Below are positions 25,562-33,128 of a DNA stretch of 52,761 nt, one piece after another. The first letter of the stretch is position 1; each line of letters starts with the position of its first letter. Both the position numbers and the translations under genes were made by a program. The stretch comes from an uncultured Duodenibacillus sp. (GTDB lineage Bacteria > Pseudomonadota > Gammaproteobacteria > Burkholderiales > Burkholderiaceae_F). The notes beneath the pieces are model-generated. The model was not told where the DNA came from. It made no database searches and saw nothing but the letters and a program-made list of their open reading frames with translations. The stretch is from the NCBI GenBank assembly GCA_944390745.1, contig CALXQK010000017.1, forward strand, positions 1 through 52,761. Reading direction: 5' to 3'.

Positions 25562-26614
25562 ATGGCCGAAGTCAAGAGAAACTACATCCGGGCGCTCGAC
25601 ATCAAGAACGGCATTGTGGACATGACCCACGGTGCGGGCGGACGCGCCACCGCGCAGCTCATCGACGAACTGTTTGCCTCAGCCTTCTCCAACCCCTACC
25701 TCGCCCAGGGCCACGACGGCGCCGTGCTGCCTGCCATGAAGGGCTCGCCGGTGGTGAGCTGCGACGGGCACGTCGTGCATCCGCTGATCTTTCCGGGCGG
25801 CGACATCGGGCGCCTGGCCGTCTGCGGCACCGTCAACGACGTGGCCGTGTGCGGCGCCAGACCGCTTTACCTCTCGGCCTCCTTCATCATCGAGGAGGGA
25901 CTGCCCTTGAAAACGCTCAAGCGCATCGTGGACTCCATGGCCGAGGCCGCGGCCGAGGCAGGCGTGTGCATTGTGACGGGCGACACGAAGGTGGTTGAAA
26001 AGGGCCATGGCGACGGGCTTTACATCGCCACGAGCGGCGTGGGCGAGCGACTTGAGCACGCCCGCGTGAGCGGCCGCAATGCCGCCGCCGGCGACGCCGT
26101 GCTTGTCACGGGTACCATGGGCGACCACGGCATCACCATTCTCTCGCATCGCGAGGGGCTCTCCTTCGGCGTGGACCTTGCAAGCGACACCGCTCCCCTC
26201 AACGCCCCGGTCGAGGCCCTGATCAAGGCTCTCGGGGAGAAGGTGCACGTGCTGCGCGATCCCACCCGGGGAGGGCTGGCCACCACGCTCAACGAGATCG
26301 CCTCCCAAAGCGGCGTGGGCATTGAACTTGAGGAAGAGTCGATTCCCGTTTCCGAGCCCGTGCGCTCGGCCTGCGAGTTCCTGGGGCTCGATCCGCTCTA
26401 CATCGCCAACGAGGGCAAGCTGATCGTGATCGTGCCCGGGGACTGCGCCGGTCAGGCGCTTGAGATTCTGAGGGGCTTTGAAACCTGCCGCAACGCCGCC
26501 CGCGTCGGGACGGTGACGGCTGAAAATCCGGGACTGGTGCAGATGCACACCGAAATCGGCGGTACGAGGCTTGTGGACTGGCTCAACTCCGATCCCCTGC
26601 CGCGCATCTGCTAG
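25562..26614 (+). CDS. hypE: Hydrogenase maturation dehydratase HypE
   Basis: HypE dehydrates the carbamoyl group on its C-terminal Cys to a thiocyanate, giving the CN ligand. The 350-residue protein is of the PurM/AIR synthase fold, with MTHGAGGRA near the start, VSCDGHVVHPL, the ATP site VTGDTKVVEKG, and RDPTRGGLATTLNEIA. It ends in PRIC, the obligatory terminal Cys. GAGGA precedes the ATG at 25562. It is the last gene of the hox/hyp operon, which lacks hypX and the regulatory hox genes found downstream in Cupriavidus. Confidence 0.96.
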   Translation: MAEVKRNYIRALDIKNGIVDMTHGAGGRATAQLIDELFASAFSNPYLAQGHDGAVLPAMKGSPVVSCDGHVVHPLIFPGGDIGRLAVCGTVNDVAVCGARPLYLSASFIIEEGLPLKTLKRIVDSMAEAAAEAGVCIVTGDTKVVEKGHGDGLYIATSGVGERLEHARVSGRNAAAGDAVLVTGTMGDHGITILSHREGLSFGVDLASDTAPLNAPVEALIKALGEKVHVLRDPTRGGLATTLNEIASQSGVGIELEEESIPVSEPVRSACEFLGLDPLYIANEGKLIVIVPGDCAGQALEILRGFETCRNAARVGTVTAENPGLVQMHTEIGGTRLVDWLNSDPLPRIC

Positions 26615-26636
26615 AGGCGTTGAACGCCGGCAGGCG

Positions 26637-26658
26637 GGCCGCGTCATCAATCGCGGCC
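26637..26658 (+). repeat. Hairpin after hypE
   Basis: GGCCGCG and CGCGGCC form a 7-bp stem with an 8-nt loop 23 nt after the hypE stop. There is no U-tract, so it is at best a weak end of the operon. Confidence 0.35.
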
Positions 26659-26714
26659 GGGCCCGCGCGCATTGCGCGACGCTCGTCATGAGAGCGGGAG
26701 CGCTGCGCCCATGA

Positions 26715-26745
26715 CAAAAAGGCGCCGGGATGCGCTCCCGACGCC
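26715..26745 (-). terminator. Terminator of the murJ-macrodomain operon
   Basis: On the minus strand GGCGTCGGGA pairs with TCCCGGCGCC (one mismatch) and is followed by TTTTT (plus-strand A run 26716-26720). It lies about 100 nt beyond the macrodomain gene stop. Confidence 0.65.
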
Positions 26746-26843
26746 TCGTGCGCCGCTGCCCGGCAGGGGCCTTTGCGGCAGGCATTCATTTTCAGAAGGC
26801 GCCGCTCCATCCCGGCACTGGGGGATTTCGGGGCGCCGGGGGC

Positions 26844-27404
26844 CTAGCTCTGAAGGCTCAGACCCTCGGCAAGAAGCTCCTCGTAGATCATGCGGTTGTT
26901 GTCATCCTCCACGCAGAAGATGATCTCGTCGAACAACGGATCCATCTCCAGGCACTCAACGGCAACCGAAATGGCCGTCTGCGCGGCGAGCCGCTTGGGA
27001 TAGCCGTACCAGCCCGTGGAGATGGCGCTGAAGGCGACGGTCTTCAATCCATGCACGCGCGCAATTTCAAGCGACTTGGCATAGGCGCGCGTCAGGAGCG
27101 CCTCCTCGCCCTCGTCGCCCCCGCACCACATGGGGCCCACGGCGTGAATGACGTAGCGGCAGGGCAGATTGAAGCCGGGCGTCATGCAGGCGCCGCCAGC
27201 AAAGCATCGGCCCTCGCGGGCGACATAGGCCTGGCACGCCTTCCGAAGCTCGGGGCCGGCCGCCCGGTGAATCGCCTGGTCAACGCGTCCGCCCTCGCTC
27301 ATGTCGGGGCGTGCGGAGTTGACGATGGCGTCGACGTGAAGCGTGGTGATGTCGCCCTGAACAATGCGCAGACGCGAGCGCAGGCTGCTTGCTATGGGAA
27401 TCAT
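26844..27404 (-). CDS. Macrodomain protein, YmdB-like with substituted catalytic Asn
   Basis: Macrodomains bind ADP-ribose, and YmdB/MacroD types remove it from acetyl-ADP-ribose or proteins. The 186-residue protein starts at ATG 27402-27404 and aligns with YmdB: VQGDITTLHVDAIVN, IHRAAGPELRKAC, VIHAVGPMW, AISTGWYGYP. In the loop that holds the catalytic Asn, the usual NAAN-P reads NSAR-P (residues 29-32). Arg32 takes the place of YmdB Asn25, and the GGGG stretch becomes SEGGR. The Asp equivalent to YmdB Asp35 (here Asp42) is kept. ADP-ribose binding seems retained but hydrolysis may be altered. It follows murJ by 29 nt on the same strand. Confidence 0.88.
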   Translation of the reverse strand: MIPIASSLRSRLRIVQGDITTLHVDAIVNSARPDMSEGGRVDQAIHRAAGPELRKACQAYVAREGRCFAGGACMTPGFNLPCRYVIHAVGPMWCGGDEGEEALLTRAYAKSLEIARVHGLKTVAFSAISTGWYGYPKRLAAQTAISVAVECLEMDPLFDEIIFCVEDDNNRMIYEELLAEGLSLQS

Positions 27405-27433
27405 GCGGTTGTGAAAAGTCGAGTTTGAAGTCT

Positions 27434-28984
27434 CTAATCCTTCGCGGCTGCGCGCAGCTCCTGCGCACGCCAGCCGCATAGGATCATTGCCGCAAAGTAT
27501 GTCACAGCCGCTCCGGCAATAACACCCGCCGCAAGGAGTAGGCGTCTTCCCCACTCCTGCTGCATGCCGCTCCAGGACAGGTCCTGCTGCACATAGATGA
27601 GCGCCGCGCTCATCACGGCCGTGCAGACCACCACCCGCAGCACATAGACAAACCACCCGGCATCCGGCCGGTACCAGCCGCGGCGCCGCAGGATGATGTA
27701 GAGAAAGCCCGCATTGAAGCACGCGCCGATGGCCACTGAAAGCGCCAGTCCCGCGTGGGAGAACGCCGGCACCGTGATGAAGTTGCAGCCCTGCACGACG
27801 AGAAGCGAGGCGATGGCCGACTTCACCGGCGTCTTGATGTCCTTGCGGGCGTAGAAGGCCGGTGCGACGATCTTGATGGCGATGAGGCCGAGCAGTCCCA
27901 CGGCATACCCCTGCATGGCAACAGAGGTCTGCATCACATCATCGGGCGTAAAGTTTCTGCCCTGATAGAGCACCGCCGTGAGCGCCTCGCTTGCAAAGGC
28001 GAGACCTGCGGCGGCCGGAATGCCGATCAGAAACACGATGCGAAGGCTTCGGTCGAGCAGCGCGTTGTAGCGCTGCATCTCGCCGCGCTGGAAGGCGCTC
28101 GAAAGTCCCGGCAGCAGCACGGTGCCCAGGGCCACCCCCAGAAGCGCCGTGGGAAACTCCATCAGACGGTCGGCGTAGTTGAGCCACGTCACGGCGCCGC
28201 GCGACAGGTGCGAGGCGATGTTGGTGTTGATGACGATGGACAGCGGCGCCACCGACACGCCCACCACTGCGGGAACCATCAGTCTGAGCACCTGGCGCAC
28301 GCCGGGATGCCTGAATGCCTTGATGGGGTTGGAAAGCCGCGGCAGCAGCCCCTTTGCGGCAAGCGCGGCAAACTGCATCGCGAGCTGCAGCACGCCGCCG
28401 ATGATGACGGCCATTGCGAGCGCCTTGACGGGCTCTTCAAAAAGGTCGATGCAAAAGAGCGTGCAGCCGATGAAGCTCACATTGAGCAGCACGGGCGTAA
28501 AGGCGGGAACGGCAAAGTGCTTCCAGGTATTGAGCACCGCCGCCCCCATCGCCACAAGGCTCATGAAGATGATGTAGGGAAACATCCAGCGGGTGAGCTC
28601 GACGGCAAGGTCAAACGTCGCCGGGCTGTCCGCAAAGCCCGAGGCGATGCAGTAGACCACAACGGGAGCGGCGAGCACTCCCGCCACGGAGGTGAGAAAA
28701 ACGGCAAGCGCCAGGGCCGAGAAGACGTTGTTGATGAAGTCGTGCTGTCCGGCCTCGGACTCGTTTTCCTTCACCTGGGAGAGCATCGGCACAAAGGCCT
28801 GGCTGAAGGCCCCCTCGGCAAACAGACGCCGCAGCATGTTGGGAATGCGAAAGGCGACGTAGAAGGCGTCGGTGGCGGCGCCTGCGCCGAAATATCGCGC
28901 AATGAGCATGTCGCGAACGAGGCCCGTGATGCGCGAGAGCATCGTCAGGGCCGAAACCGTCGCGGCCGAACGCAGCAGTGACAT
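27434..28984 (-). CDS. murJ: Lipid II flippase MurJ
   Basis: MurJ moves lipid II across the inner membrane for peptidoglycan synthesis. The 516-residue protein has 14 predicted helices. It has the family start SLLRSAATVSALTMLSRITGLVRD, the conserved Arg in LIARYFGAGAATDAFYVAFRIPNMLRRLFAEGAFSQAFVP, and the central-cavity positive charges expected of MOP-superfamily flippases. The ATG at 28982-28984 is chosen. The frame is open 65 codons further upstream, but those residues are Arg/Ala-rich junk. It is divergent from rpsT. Confidence 0.95.
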   Translation of the reverse strand: MSLLRSAATVSALTMLSRITGLVRDMLIARYFGAGAATDAFYVAFRIPNMLRRLFAEGAFSQAFVPMLSQVKENESEAGQHDFINNVFSALALAVFLTSVAGVLAAPVVVYCIASGFADSPATFDLAVELTRWMFPYIIFMSLVAMGAAVLNTWKHFAVPAFTPVLLNVSFIGCTLFCIDLFEEPVKALAMAVIIGGVLQLAMQFAALAAKGLLPRLSNPIKAFRHPGVRQVLRLMVPAVVGVSVAPLSIVINTNIASHLSRGAVTWLNYADRLMEFPTALLGVALGTVLLPGLSSAFQRGEMQRYNALLDRSLRIVFLIGIPAAAGLAFASEALTAVLYQGRNFTPDDVMQTSVAMQGYAVGLLGLIAIKIVAPAFYARKDIKTPVKSAIASLLVVQGCNFITVPAFSHAGLALSVAIGACFNAGFLYIILRRRGWYRPDAGWFVYVLRVVVCTAVMSAALIYVQQDLSWSGMQQEWGRRLLLAAGVIAGAAVTYFAAMILCGWRAQELRAAAKD

Positions 28985-29287
28985 GAAATATCCGTACCCG
29001 GCCCGCAGCGCCGCGGCAAAGGCCGCCCGGGGGCCGGCAAAGCCATAAAAAAATCCGCTTCTGTCCGCGGATCTGAACGCCGGTCGCAGGGGCGCCCGCC
29101 TGCGGCGCGCCGCCCCCCGCGCATCGGCGAGCAGATTACCACATGTCCCGGCGGCGCAGGGCGCGGACTGCGCCCGCACGGCCGCCGCACTCCCTGCCCC
29201 GGCCCGTCGCAGAACGTCCGGCTGCGGGTGCCCGCCGCAAGAAAATCAGCACAAGTCCGGGACCGCACGGGGCTTCAGACGAAGATG

Positions 29288-29316
29288 TTGTCGCCAGCCT
29301 TTGTTTTTGATAGAAT
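29288..29316 (+). promoter_or_regulatory. Promoter of rpsT
   Basis: TTGTCG (29288-29293) and TAGAAT (29311-29316) are spaced by 17 nt. The expected start is near 29322-29324, at the 5' arm of the leader hairpin. Confidence 0.55.
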
Positions 29317-29321
29317 TTCGC

Positions 29322-29362
29322 GTTTTCGAGGATCGGGGAAAGGTTCCCTGCTCCGAGAAAAC
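29322..29362 (+). promoter_or_regulatory. 5' hairpin of the rpsT leader
   Basis: GTTTTC (29322-29327) pairs with GAAAAC (29357-29362), and an inner GGGAA pairs with TTCCC. It would form at the very 5' end of the rpsT transcript. S20 controls its own synthesis in E. coli, so a role in stability or autoregulation is possible. Confidence 0.4.
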
Positions 29363-29515
29363 AACACTCTAGACAAACCAAACCGGCCGAGCCCACGGCT
29401 GATCGATGCACGGGTCTCCCTCCGGTTCCACGGACGCCTCTTGAAATCGTCAGGAGTTCAATCAGGCGCTCCGACCGAGTCCAGGCAACCCAGCATCAAT
29501 TTTTAGGATTACTAA

Positions 29516-29779
29516 ATGGCCAATACCAACCAAGCCCGCAAGCGCGCCCGTCAGGCCGTTGCCCGCAATCAGCATCTCTCGGCTCAGCGCAGCCAGTACC
29601 GCACCGCCATCAAGTCCGTGCGCAAGTTCATCGTCGCCGGCGACAAGGCCGGTGCCGCCGAGGCCTTCAAGAAGGCCCAGCGCGTGATCGACTCCATGTG
29701 CTCCAAGGGTGTCCTTCACAAGAACGCTGCCGCTCGCCACAAGAGCCGTCTGTCGGCCAGCATCAAGGCGATGGCCTAA
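29516..29779 (+). CDS. rpsT: 30S ribosomal protein S20
   Basis: S20 is a primary 16S rRNA-binding protein of the small subunit. The 87-residue, strongly basic three-helix protein starts [12 protein letters not shown] and ends [13 protein letters not shown], both typical. The length is normal. The ATG is preceded by an A/T-rich stretch with TAGGA. It stands alone, with its own promoter and a strong terminator. Confidence 0.97.
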   Translation: MANTNQARKRARQAVARNQHLSAQRSQYRTAIKSVRKFIVAGDKAGAAEAFKKAQRVIDSMCSKGVLHKNAAARHKSRLSASIKAMA

Positions 29780-29853
29780 TCGCCCTGGCGCTTTGCTGAC
29801 AAGCTGAATCGTCCAAGTCCCTCAGCGCGGATGGTTTTAGCCATATATCGATG

Positions 29854-29891
29854 AAAAAACGCACCGAAATTGCTCCTCGGTGCGTTTTTTT
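29854..29891. terminator. Terminator of rpsT (bidirectional)
   Basis: AAAAAACGCACCGA pairs with TCGGTGCGTTTTTTT around a 9-nt loop. It can also stop the convergent HAD gene transcript. Confidence 0.85.
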
Positions 29892-29946
29892 ATTGCCTGT
29901 ATTGCCGGCTCCCTCCTGGGGTCCCGGACCTGCGCCGGGCTGCGCC

Positions 29947-30687
29947 TCAGGCAGGAGCAAGCGCCCTCTCAAGCGCCGCAAAGTCCTCAAAGTAGTCCCG
30001 CGCCTGCGCCTTGAGCCACGGGCGGTCATGCTCGCTGAAGGGCTCGCGCACCACCAGCGGCTCGATACCCGCCGCACGGGCCGCCGTCACGCCCACGCGC
30101 GAATCCTCCACGACAAGCGCCTCGGAGGGCGCGATGCCGAGACGCCCCAGCGCAACGCAGTAGCCCTCGGGATCGGGCTTGATGCGCGCCACATCCTCAA
30201 CCGTCACCACCGTCTCAAAATAATCGCGCAGATGAATGCGGCTGCGGATGCGCTCGTTGACGTCGAAGTAGATGTCGACATTGGCGCGCTTGGTGGTGGT
30301 CACAATCGCAAGCCGCATGCCAAGCTGCGAGAGCCGCGTGATGACGCGCTCGACCCCGGGCCTGAGCTCCACATCCTTTTTCAGGACCTCGCGGCTGATC
30401 TTGTAGCGAAGCGCATGCACCTCGGCTGCCGACAGGGGGCTTTTGAAGTATTCGCCGAGAATGCCGCAAAAGGCCGTGTAGGGCTGCGGCGCATCCCTGA
30501 ACCGTTCAAGCGCCTCCTCGCGAAGGCGGTGCAGAAGCGCCGGGTCGGGGTCGGGGCAGCCGAGCGCCTGCGCAAGAAGAACGTCCACGCGGCTCCAGAT
30601 GCGAAGGGAGTCGACGATCGTGCCGTCCAGATCAAAGATGACGGCCTTTTTGTCCTGAAGCATCGGCGCAAGATTGCCCTGCTGCAT
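29947..30687 (-). CDS. HAD-superfamily hydrolase, beta-phosphoglucomutase/phosphatase type
   Basis: The 246-residue protein shows the four HAD motifs: FDLDGTIVD with nucleophile and acid Asp residues, the TTT strand (LAIVTTTKRA), the Lys in RIKPDPEG, and the metal-binding VVEDSRVGV. A helical cap between motifs I and II (residues about 35-105) places it in subfamily I. Such enzymes dephosphorylate small metabolites, but the substrate cannot be read from the sequence. The ATG at 30687 is used; an internal ATG nine codons in is also possible. Confidence 0.9.
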   Translation of the reverse strand: MQQGNLAPMLQDKKAVIFDLDGTIVDSLRIWSRVDVLLAQALGCPDPDPALLHRLREEALERFRDAPQPYTAFCGILGEYFKSPLSAAEVHALRYKISREVLKKDVELRPGVERVITRLSQLGMRLAIVTTTKRANVDIYFDVNERIRSRIHLRDYFETVVTVEDVARIKPDPEGYCVALGRLGIAPSEALVVEDSRVGVTAARAAGIEPLVVREPFSEHDRPWLKAQARDYFEDFAALERALAPA

Positions 30688-30813
30688 GGTTGCCTGGGTT
30701 GTGCAGTCGGAAGGTTGTTCATAGGGGCGTCTGAGGGGCCGCCAATGTGCGGCGCCGGGCGCCCGTGGAAAGCGTGCATTTTAGCGGGCTCCCGAGGAAG
30801 CTCCCTTGTGCTT

Positions 30814-30841
30814 TTGGTTGAGAATGATTATCGTTTACATA
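30814..30841 (+). promoter_or_regulatory. Promoter with Fur-like box upstream of the HMA protein
   Basis: TTGGTT (30814-30819) and TACATA (30836-30841) are 16 nt apart. Between them, GAGAATGATTATCGTTTAC (30820-30838) matches 14 of 19 positions of the classical Fur box GATAATGATAATCATTATC. Binding there would block the polymerase when iron is plentiful. Confidence 0.55.
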
Positions 30842-30881
30842 CCAATCCTCAAGTCTATTCAAACAGCAGGGAGCCCGGACC

Positions 30882-31151
30882 ATGGTGCAGACAACGCTCG
30901 GAATTGACGGCATGCAGTGCGAGATGTGCGAGGCGCACGTCAACGAGGCGATCAAGCGCGCCTTTCCCCAGATCAAGCGCGTCTCAAGCTCAAGAAGGCG
31001 CCGCACGACCACGATTCTCTCGGAGGCCGTCATCGATGAGACGGCGCTTCGCTCGGTGATTGAGAAAACCGGCTACGAGATGTTTTCCTTTCGCAGCGAA
31101 CCCTACGTACCAAGCGGCTGGCGGCAGAAGCTTGCCTCAATGTTCTCATAA
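30882..31151 (+). CDS. Small heavy-metal-associated (HMA) domain protein
   Basis: The 89-residue protein has the ferredoxin-like HMA fold with the metal site MQCEMC (Cys13, Cys16) in the first loop, as in copper chaperones and P-type ATPase domains. Its middle contains the basic run SSSRRRRTT where other family members have the beta-hairpin. The C-terminus is longer than in CopZ and ends in WRQKLASMFS, possibly amphipathic. No metal ATPase is nearby. The Fur-like box suggests iron-controlled expression and perhaps a role in iron rather than copper. The function is unknown. Confidence 0.8.
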   Translation: MVQTTLGIDGMQCEMCEAHVNEAIKRAFPQIKRVSSSRRRRTTTILSEAVIDETALRSVIEKTGYEMFSFRSEPYVPSGWRQKLASMFS

Positions 31152-31471
31152 GGCCCGCATGCGGATCCTTACGTCAATATGTCATGATGCATTCAGGCAT
31201 TGACAAGGCCTGAACGCTCCTCGTCTGGATCATCTTAAGATCTCTTTTGCGAACCGTTAAACAAGGCCCCTTCCCTGTCCGGCGGCATGGCGGTGGTTTT
31301 TGAAGCCCCCTCTGAACATCCCGCGGTCATTTGAGATAAGGGACCATCACAGATCTCTTTAAGTCTGCGCACGCCTCTGACAAAAAAAGCGCGGCCCGCG
31401 CGAAAGCCGACGCCTGTTGGGCGAGGGCTTTCTGCGGGCCGCGTGCGCATCCTCTGCGCGGACAGTACAGA
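31152..31471. other. Gap between the HMA gene and ppk2
   Basis: The genes converge on this 320-nt gap. A hairpin TTCAGGC/GCCTGAA (31192-31214) without U-tract may end the HMA transcript, and a large hairpin at 31382-31446 ends ppk2. I see no gene. Confidence 0.55.
31382..31446 (-). terminator. Terminator of ppk2
   Basis: On the minus strand a long stem (GCACGCGGCCCGC with GCGCGGGCCGCGC, extended by GAAAGCC/GGCTTTC) is followed by TTTTTTT (plus A run 31382-31388). Confidence 0.7.
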
Positions 31472-32590
31472 CTAGATCTGGTAGCCGTGCAGGTACTCGT
31501 TGACGCTCTTGACGATGCGGCTGTCGATCGTGCCGATCTTTGAGAGGTCCTTGCCCTCGTAGTCGATGCCGCTTAGCACGACGCGCATGGCGTTGAGCCG
31601 CGCGCGGCGCTTGTCGTCGCTTCGAATGACCGTCCAGGGCGCCGCCGGCGACTCGGTCTTTTTAAACATGTTTTCAATTGCCTTGCTGTAGTCGTCCCAC
31701 TTGTCAAGCGAGGCAATGTCCACGGGCGAGAGCTTCCATTGCCGCACGGGATCGACGCGGCGCAGCTTGAAGCGGCGCTTCTGCTCCTTGCGGCCGACAT
31801 CAAGCCATAACTTCACGAGATAGATGCCGCTGCGCACAAGGCAAAGTTCGAAGAACGGAACTTCCTCAAGAAACTGCCGGGTCTGCTCCGGCGTACAGAA
31901 CCCCATGACCGGCTCCACCACCGCACGGTTGTACCAGGAGCGGTCAAAGAAGACGAGCTCGCCCGGGCTCGGCAGGTGCGCGACGTAGCGCTGAAAATAC
32001 CACTGCCCCTTTTCAAGGTCCGTGGGCTTGGGCAGGGCCACCGTGCGTGCGCCGCGGGGATTGAGGTGCTCAATCATGTGTGAGAGCGTGCCGCCCTTGC
32101 CCGCCGCGTCGCGCCCCTCAAAGATGACGGCAACCTTCAGGCCATTCTCGCGGACGTGACGCTGCAGCTTCAGAAACTCAACCTGCAGACCAAAGAGTTC
32201 ATCCTCGTAGAGCTTCTTGTCGTATTCATGCGCATAAGGATAGGCGCCCTTGTCGACATCCTCGACCAGATCGTCCATGTGCTCAAGCGAGCGGCGCTTG
32301 GCAACGCGCGCCTTGACGACCTGCCGCTCAAGCAGTTCGCTCAGAAGCTTCTCGCGGGTTTCGTCGCGCATCCTCTCGATGAGCTGCCCGGTCAGAATGG
32401 CGCTGTCGATCCTCTCAATCCCCAGCGACCGCGCACGCTTGAAAAGCTGCTTCAGGGCCGCAAACGCCGAACCCTTGGGGTCAACGAGCGCCACGTCCTT
32501 GAAGACGTCCTCGGCTGCTGGCTTCGCGCCCTCATCCCTGCTCTCCTGCTGCTTTTCCTCCAGCTTTTCTTCCTGCCTTTGCTTAGCCAT
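31472..32590 (-). CDS. ppk2: Polyphosphate kinase 2
   Basis: PPK2 uses polyphosphate to phosphorylate nucleoside mono- or diphosphates. The 372-residue protein has a charged N-terminal extension of about 120 residues, probably coiled coil. The P-loop kinase core follows, with Walker A GRDAAGKGG, the lid region LPKPTDLEKGQWYFQRYVAHLP, Walker B plus catalytic residues FFDRSWYNRAVVEPVMGF, and KLSPVDIASLDKWDDYSKA. I chose ATG 32588-32590, which has GGAG upstream. A GTG four codons earlier would be the alternative. The nucleotide preference (class I, II or III) cannot be decided here. Confidence 0.93.
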   Translation of the reverse strand: MAKQRQEEKLEEKQQESRDEGAKPAAEDVFKDVALVDPKGSAFAALKQLFKRARSLGIERIDSAILTGQLIERMRDETREKLLSELLERQVVKARVAKRRSLEHMDDLVEDVDKGAYPYAHEYDKKLYEDELFGLQVEFLKLQRHVRENGLKVAVIFEGRDAAGKGGTLSHMIEHLNPRGARTVALPKPTDLEKGQWYFQRYVAHLPSPGELVFFDRSWYNRAVVEPVMGFCTPEQTRQFLEEVPFFELCLVRSGIYLVKLWLDVGRKEQKRRFKLRRVDPVRQWKLSPVDIASLDKWDDYSKAIENMFKKTESPAAPWTVIRSDDKRRARLNAMRVVLSGIDYEGKDLSKIGTIDSRIVKSVNEYLHGYQI

Positions 32591-32811
32591 AGAAAACTCC
32601 ACACAATGCGCCGGCGCCGAATGCGCGGCGCTCAGGGCGCCGCCCGGCGTTGGCCGGCGCCCGCTTCAGCTTGATTCGAGTCTAGCGCACGGCACTGCGT
32701 TTACTGCGTGAAGGTGTTCGGGATTTGTGCCAAGACCGCCCGGGCACCGTCAAGAGCCTTGCCGCAGCCTCAGGATCCCGGCGCAAAGGACTGCCGGCAG
32801 AAAGCAGGCAA

Positions 32812-32848
32812 CAAAAAAAATAGCCGGCAGACAAAAACATCTGCCGGG
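32812..32848 (-). terminator. Terminator of the tRNA-Ser gene
   Basis: On the minus strand CCGGCAGA pairs with TCTGCCGG around an 8-nt loop and is followed by CTATTTTTTTT. It lies 10 nt beyond the CCA end. Confidence 0.85.
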
Positions 32849-32858
32849 CATCAACAAA

Positions 32859-32948
32859 TGGCGGAGGCGGTGAGATTCGAACTCACGGACGGGGTAAGCC
32901 GTCGCCGGTTTTCAAGACCGGTGCATTCAACCGCTCTGCCACACCTCC
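32859..32948 (-). tRNA. tRNA-Ser (anticodon TGA)
   Basis: The minus strand from 32948 reads GGAGGTGTGGCAGAGCGGTT, pairing at its ends with CACCGCCTCC. It has the anticodon loop CTTGAAA (anticodon TGA), a long class II variable arm (CGACGGCTTACCCCGTC), the T-loop GTTCGAATC, and an encoded CCA. All features fit tRNA-Ser for UCA codons. It is 90 nt long. Confidence 0.95.
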
Positions 32949-32999
32949 GGATGGCCTGCCTTGCGAAAAAAAAAGGCAGGCCTGCGATTTTAACAAATA

Positions 33000-33116
33000 T
33001 CAGCTGAAATACTCGTGCTGCGTGATGATAATGTCGTAGACGAAATAGCACAGAATCGCCGCAAAGACGATGCGAAGCGCCAGATCGAGAAACTTCTTGA
33101 ACTTCTCGTTGTCCAT
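33000..33116 (-). CDS. 38-residue single-helix membrane protein after argD
   Basis: Starting at ATG 33114-33116, 12 nt after the argD stop on the same strand, a frame of 38 codons ends at TGA 33000-33002. The protein begins MDNEKFKKFLDLALRIV, continues FAAILCYFVYDIIIT and ends QHEYFS. A charged N-terminus, one hydrophobic helix (about residues 12-31) and a polar tail make a small membrane protein. Third positions are GC-rich as in the neighbours. GGGG lies just upstream. The function is unknown. Confidence 0.5.
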   Translation of the reverse strand: MDNEKFKKFLDLALRIVFAAILCYFVYDIIITQHEYFS

Positions 33117-33128
33117 CACGACACCCCA

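Larger units (their letters stand above)
28985..29515. other. Divergent gap between murJ and rpsT
   Basis: This 531-nt gap has no supported gene. Its murJ-proximal half is very GC-rich and repetitive. A good promoter for rpsT lies at 29288-29316, and the remaining 190 nt are the rpsT leader with a hairpin at its start. I could not place a murJ promoter. Confidence 0.6.
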
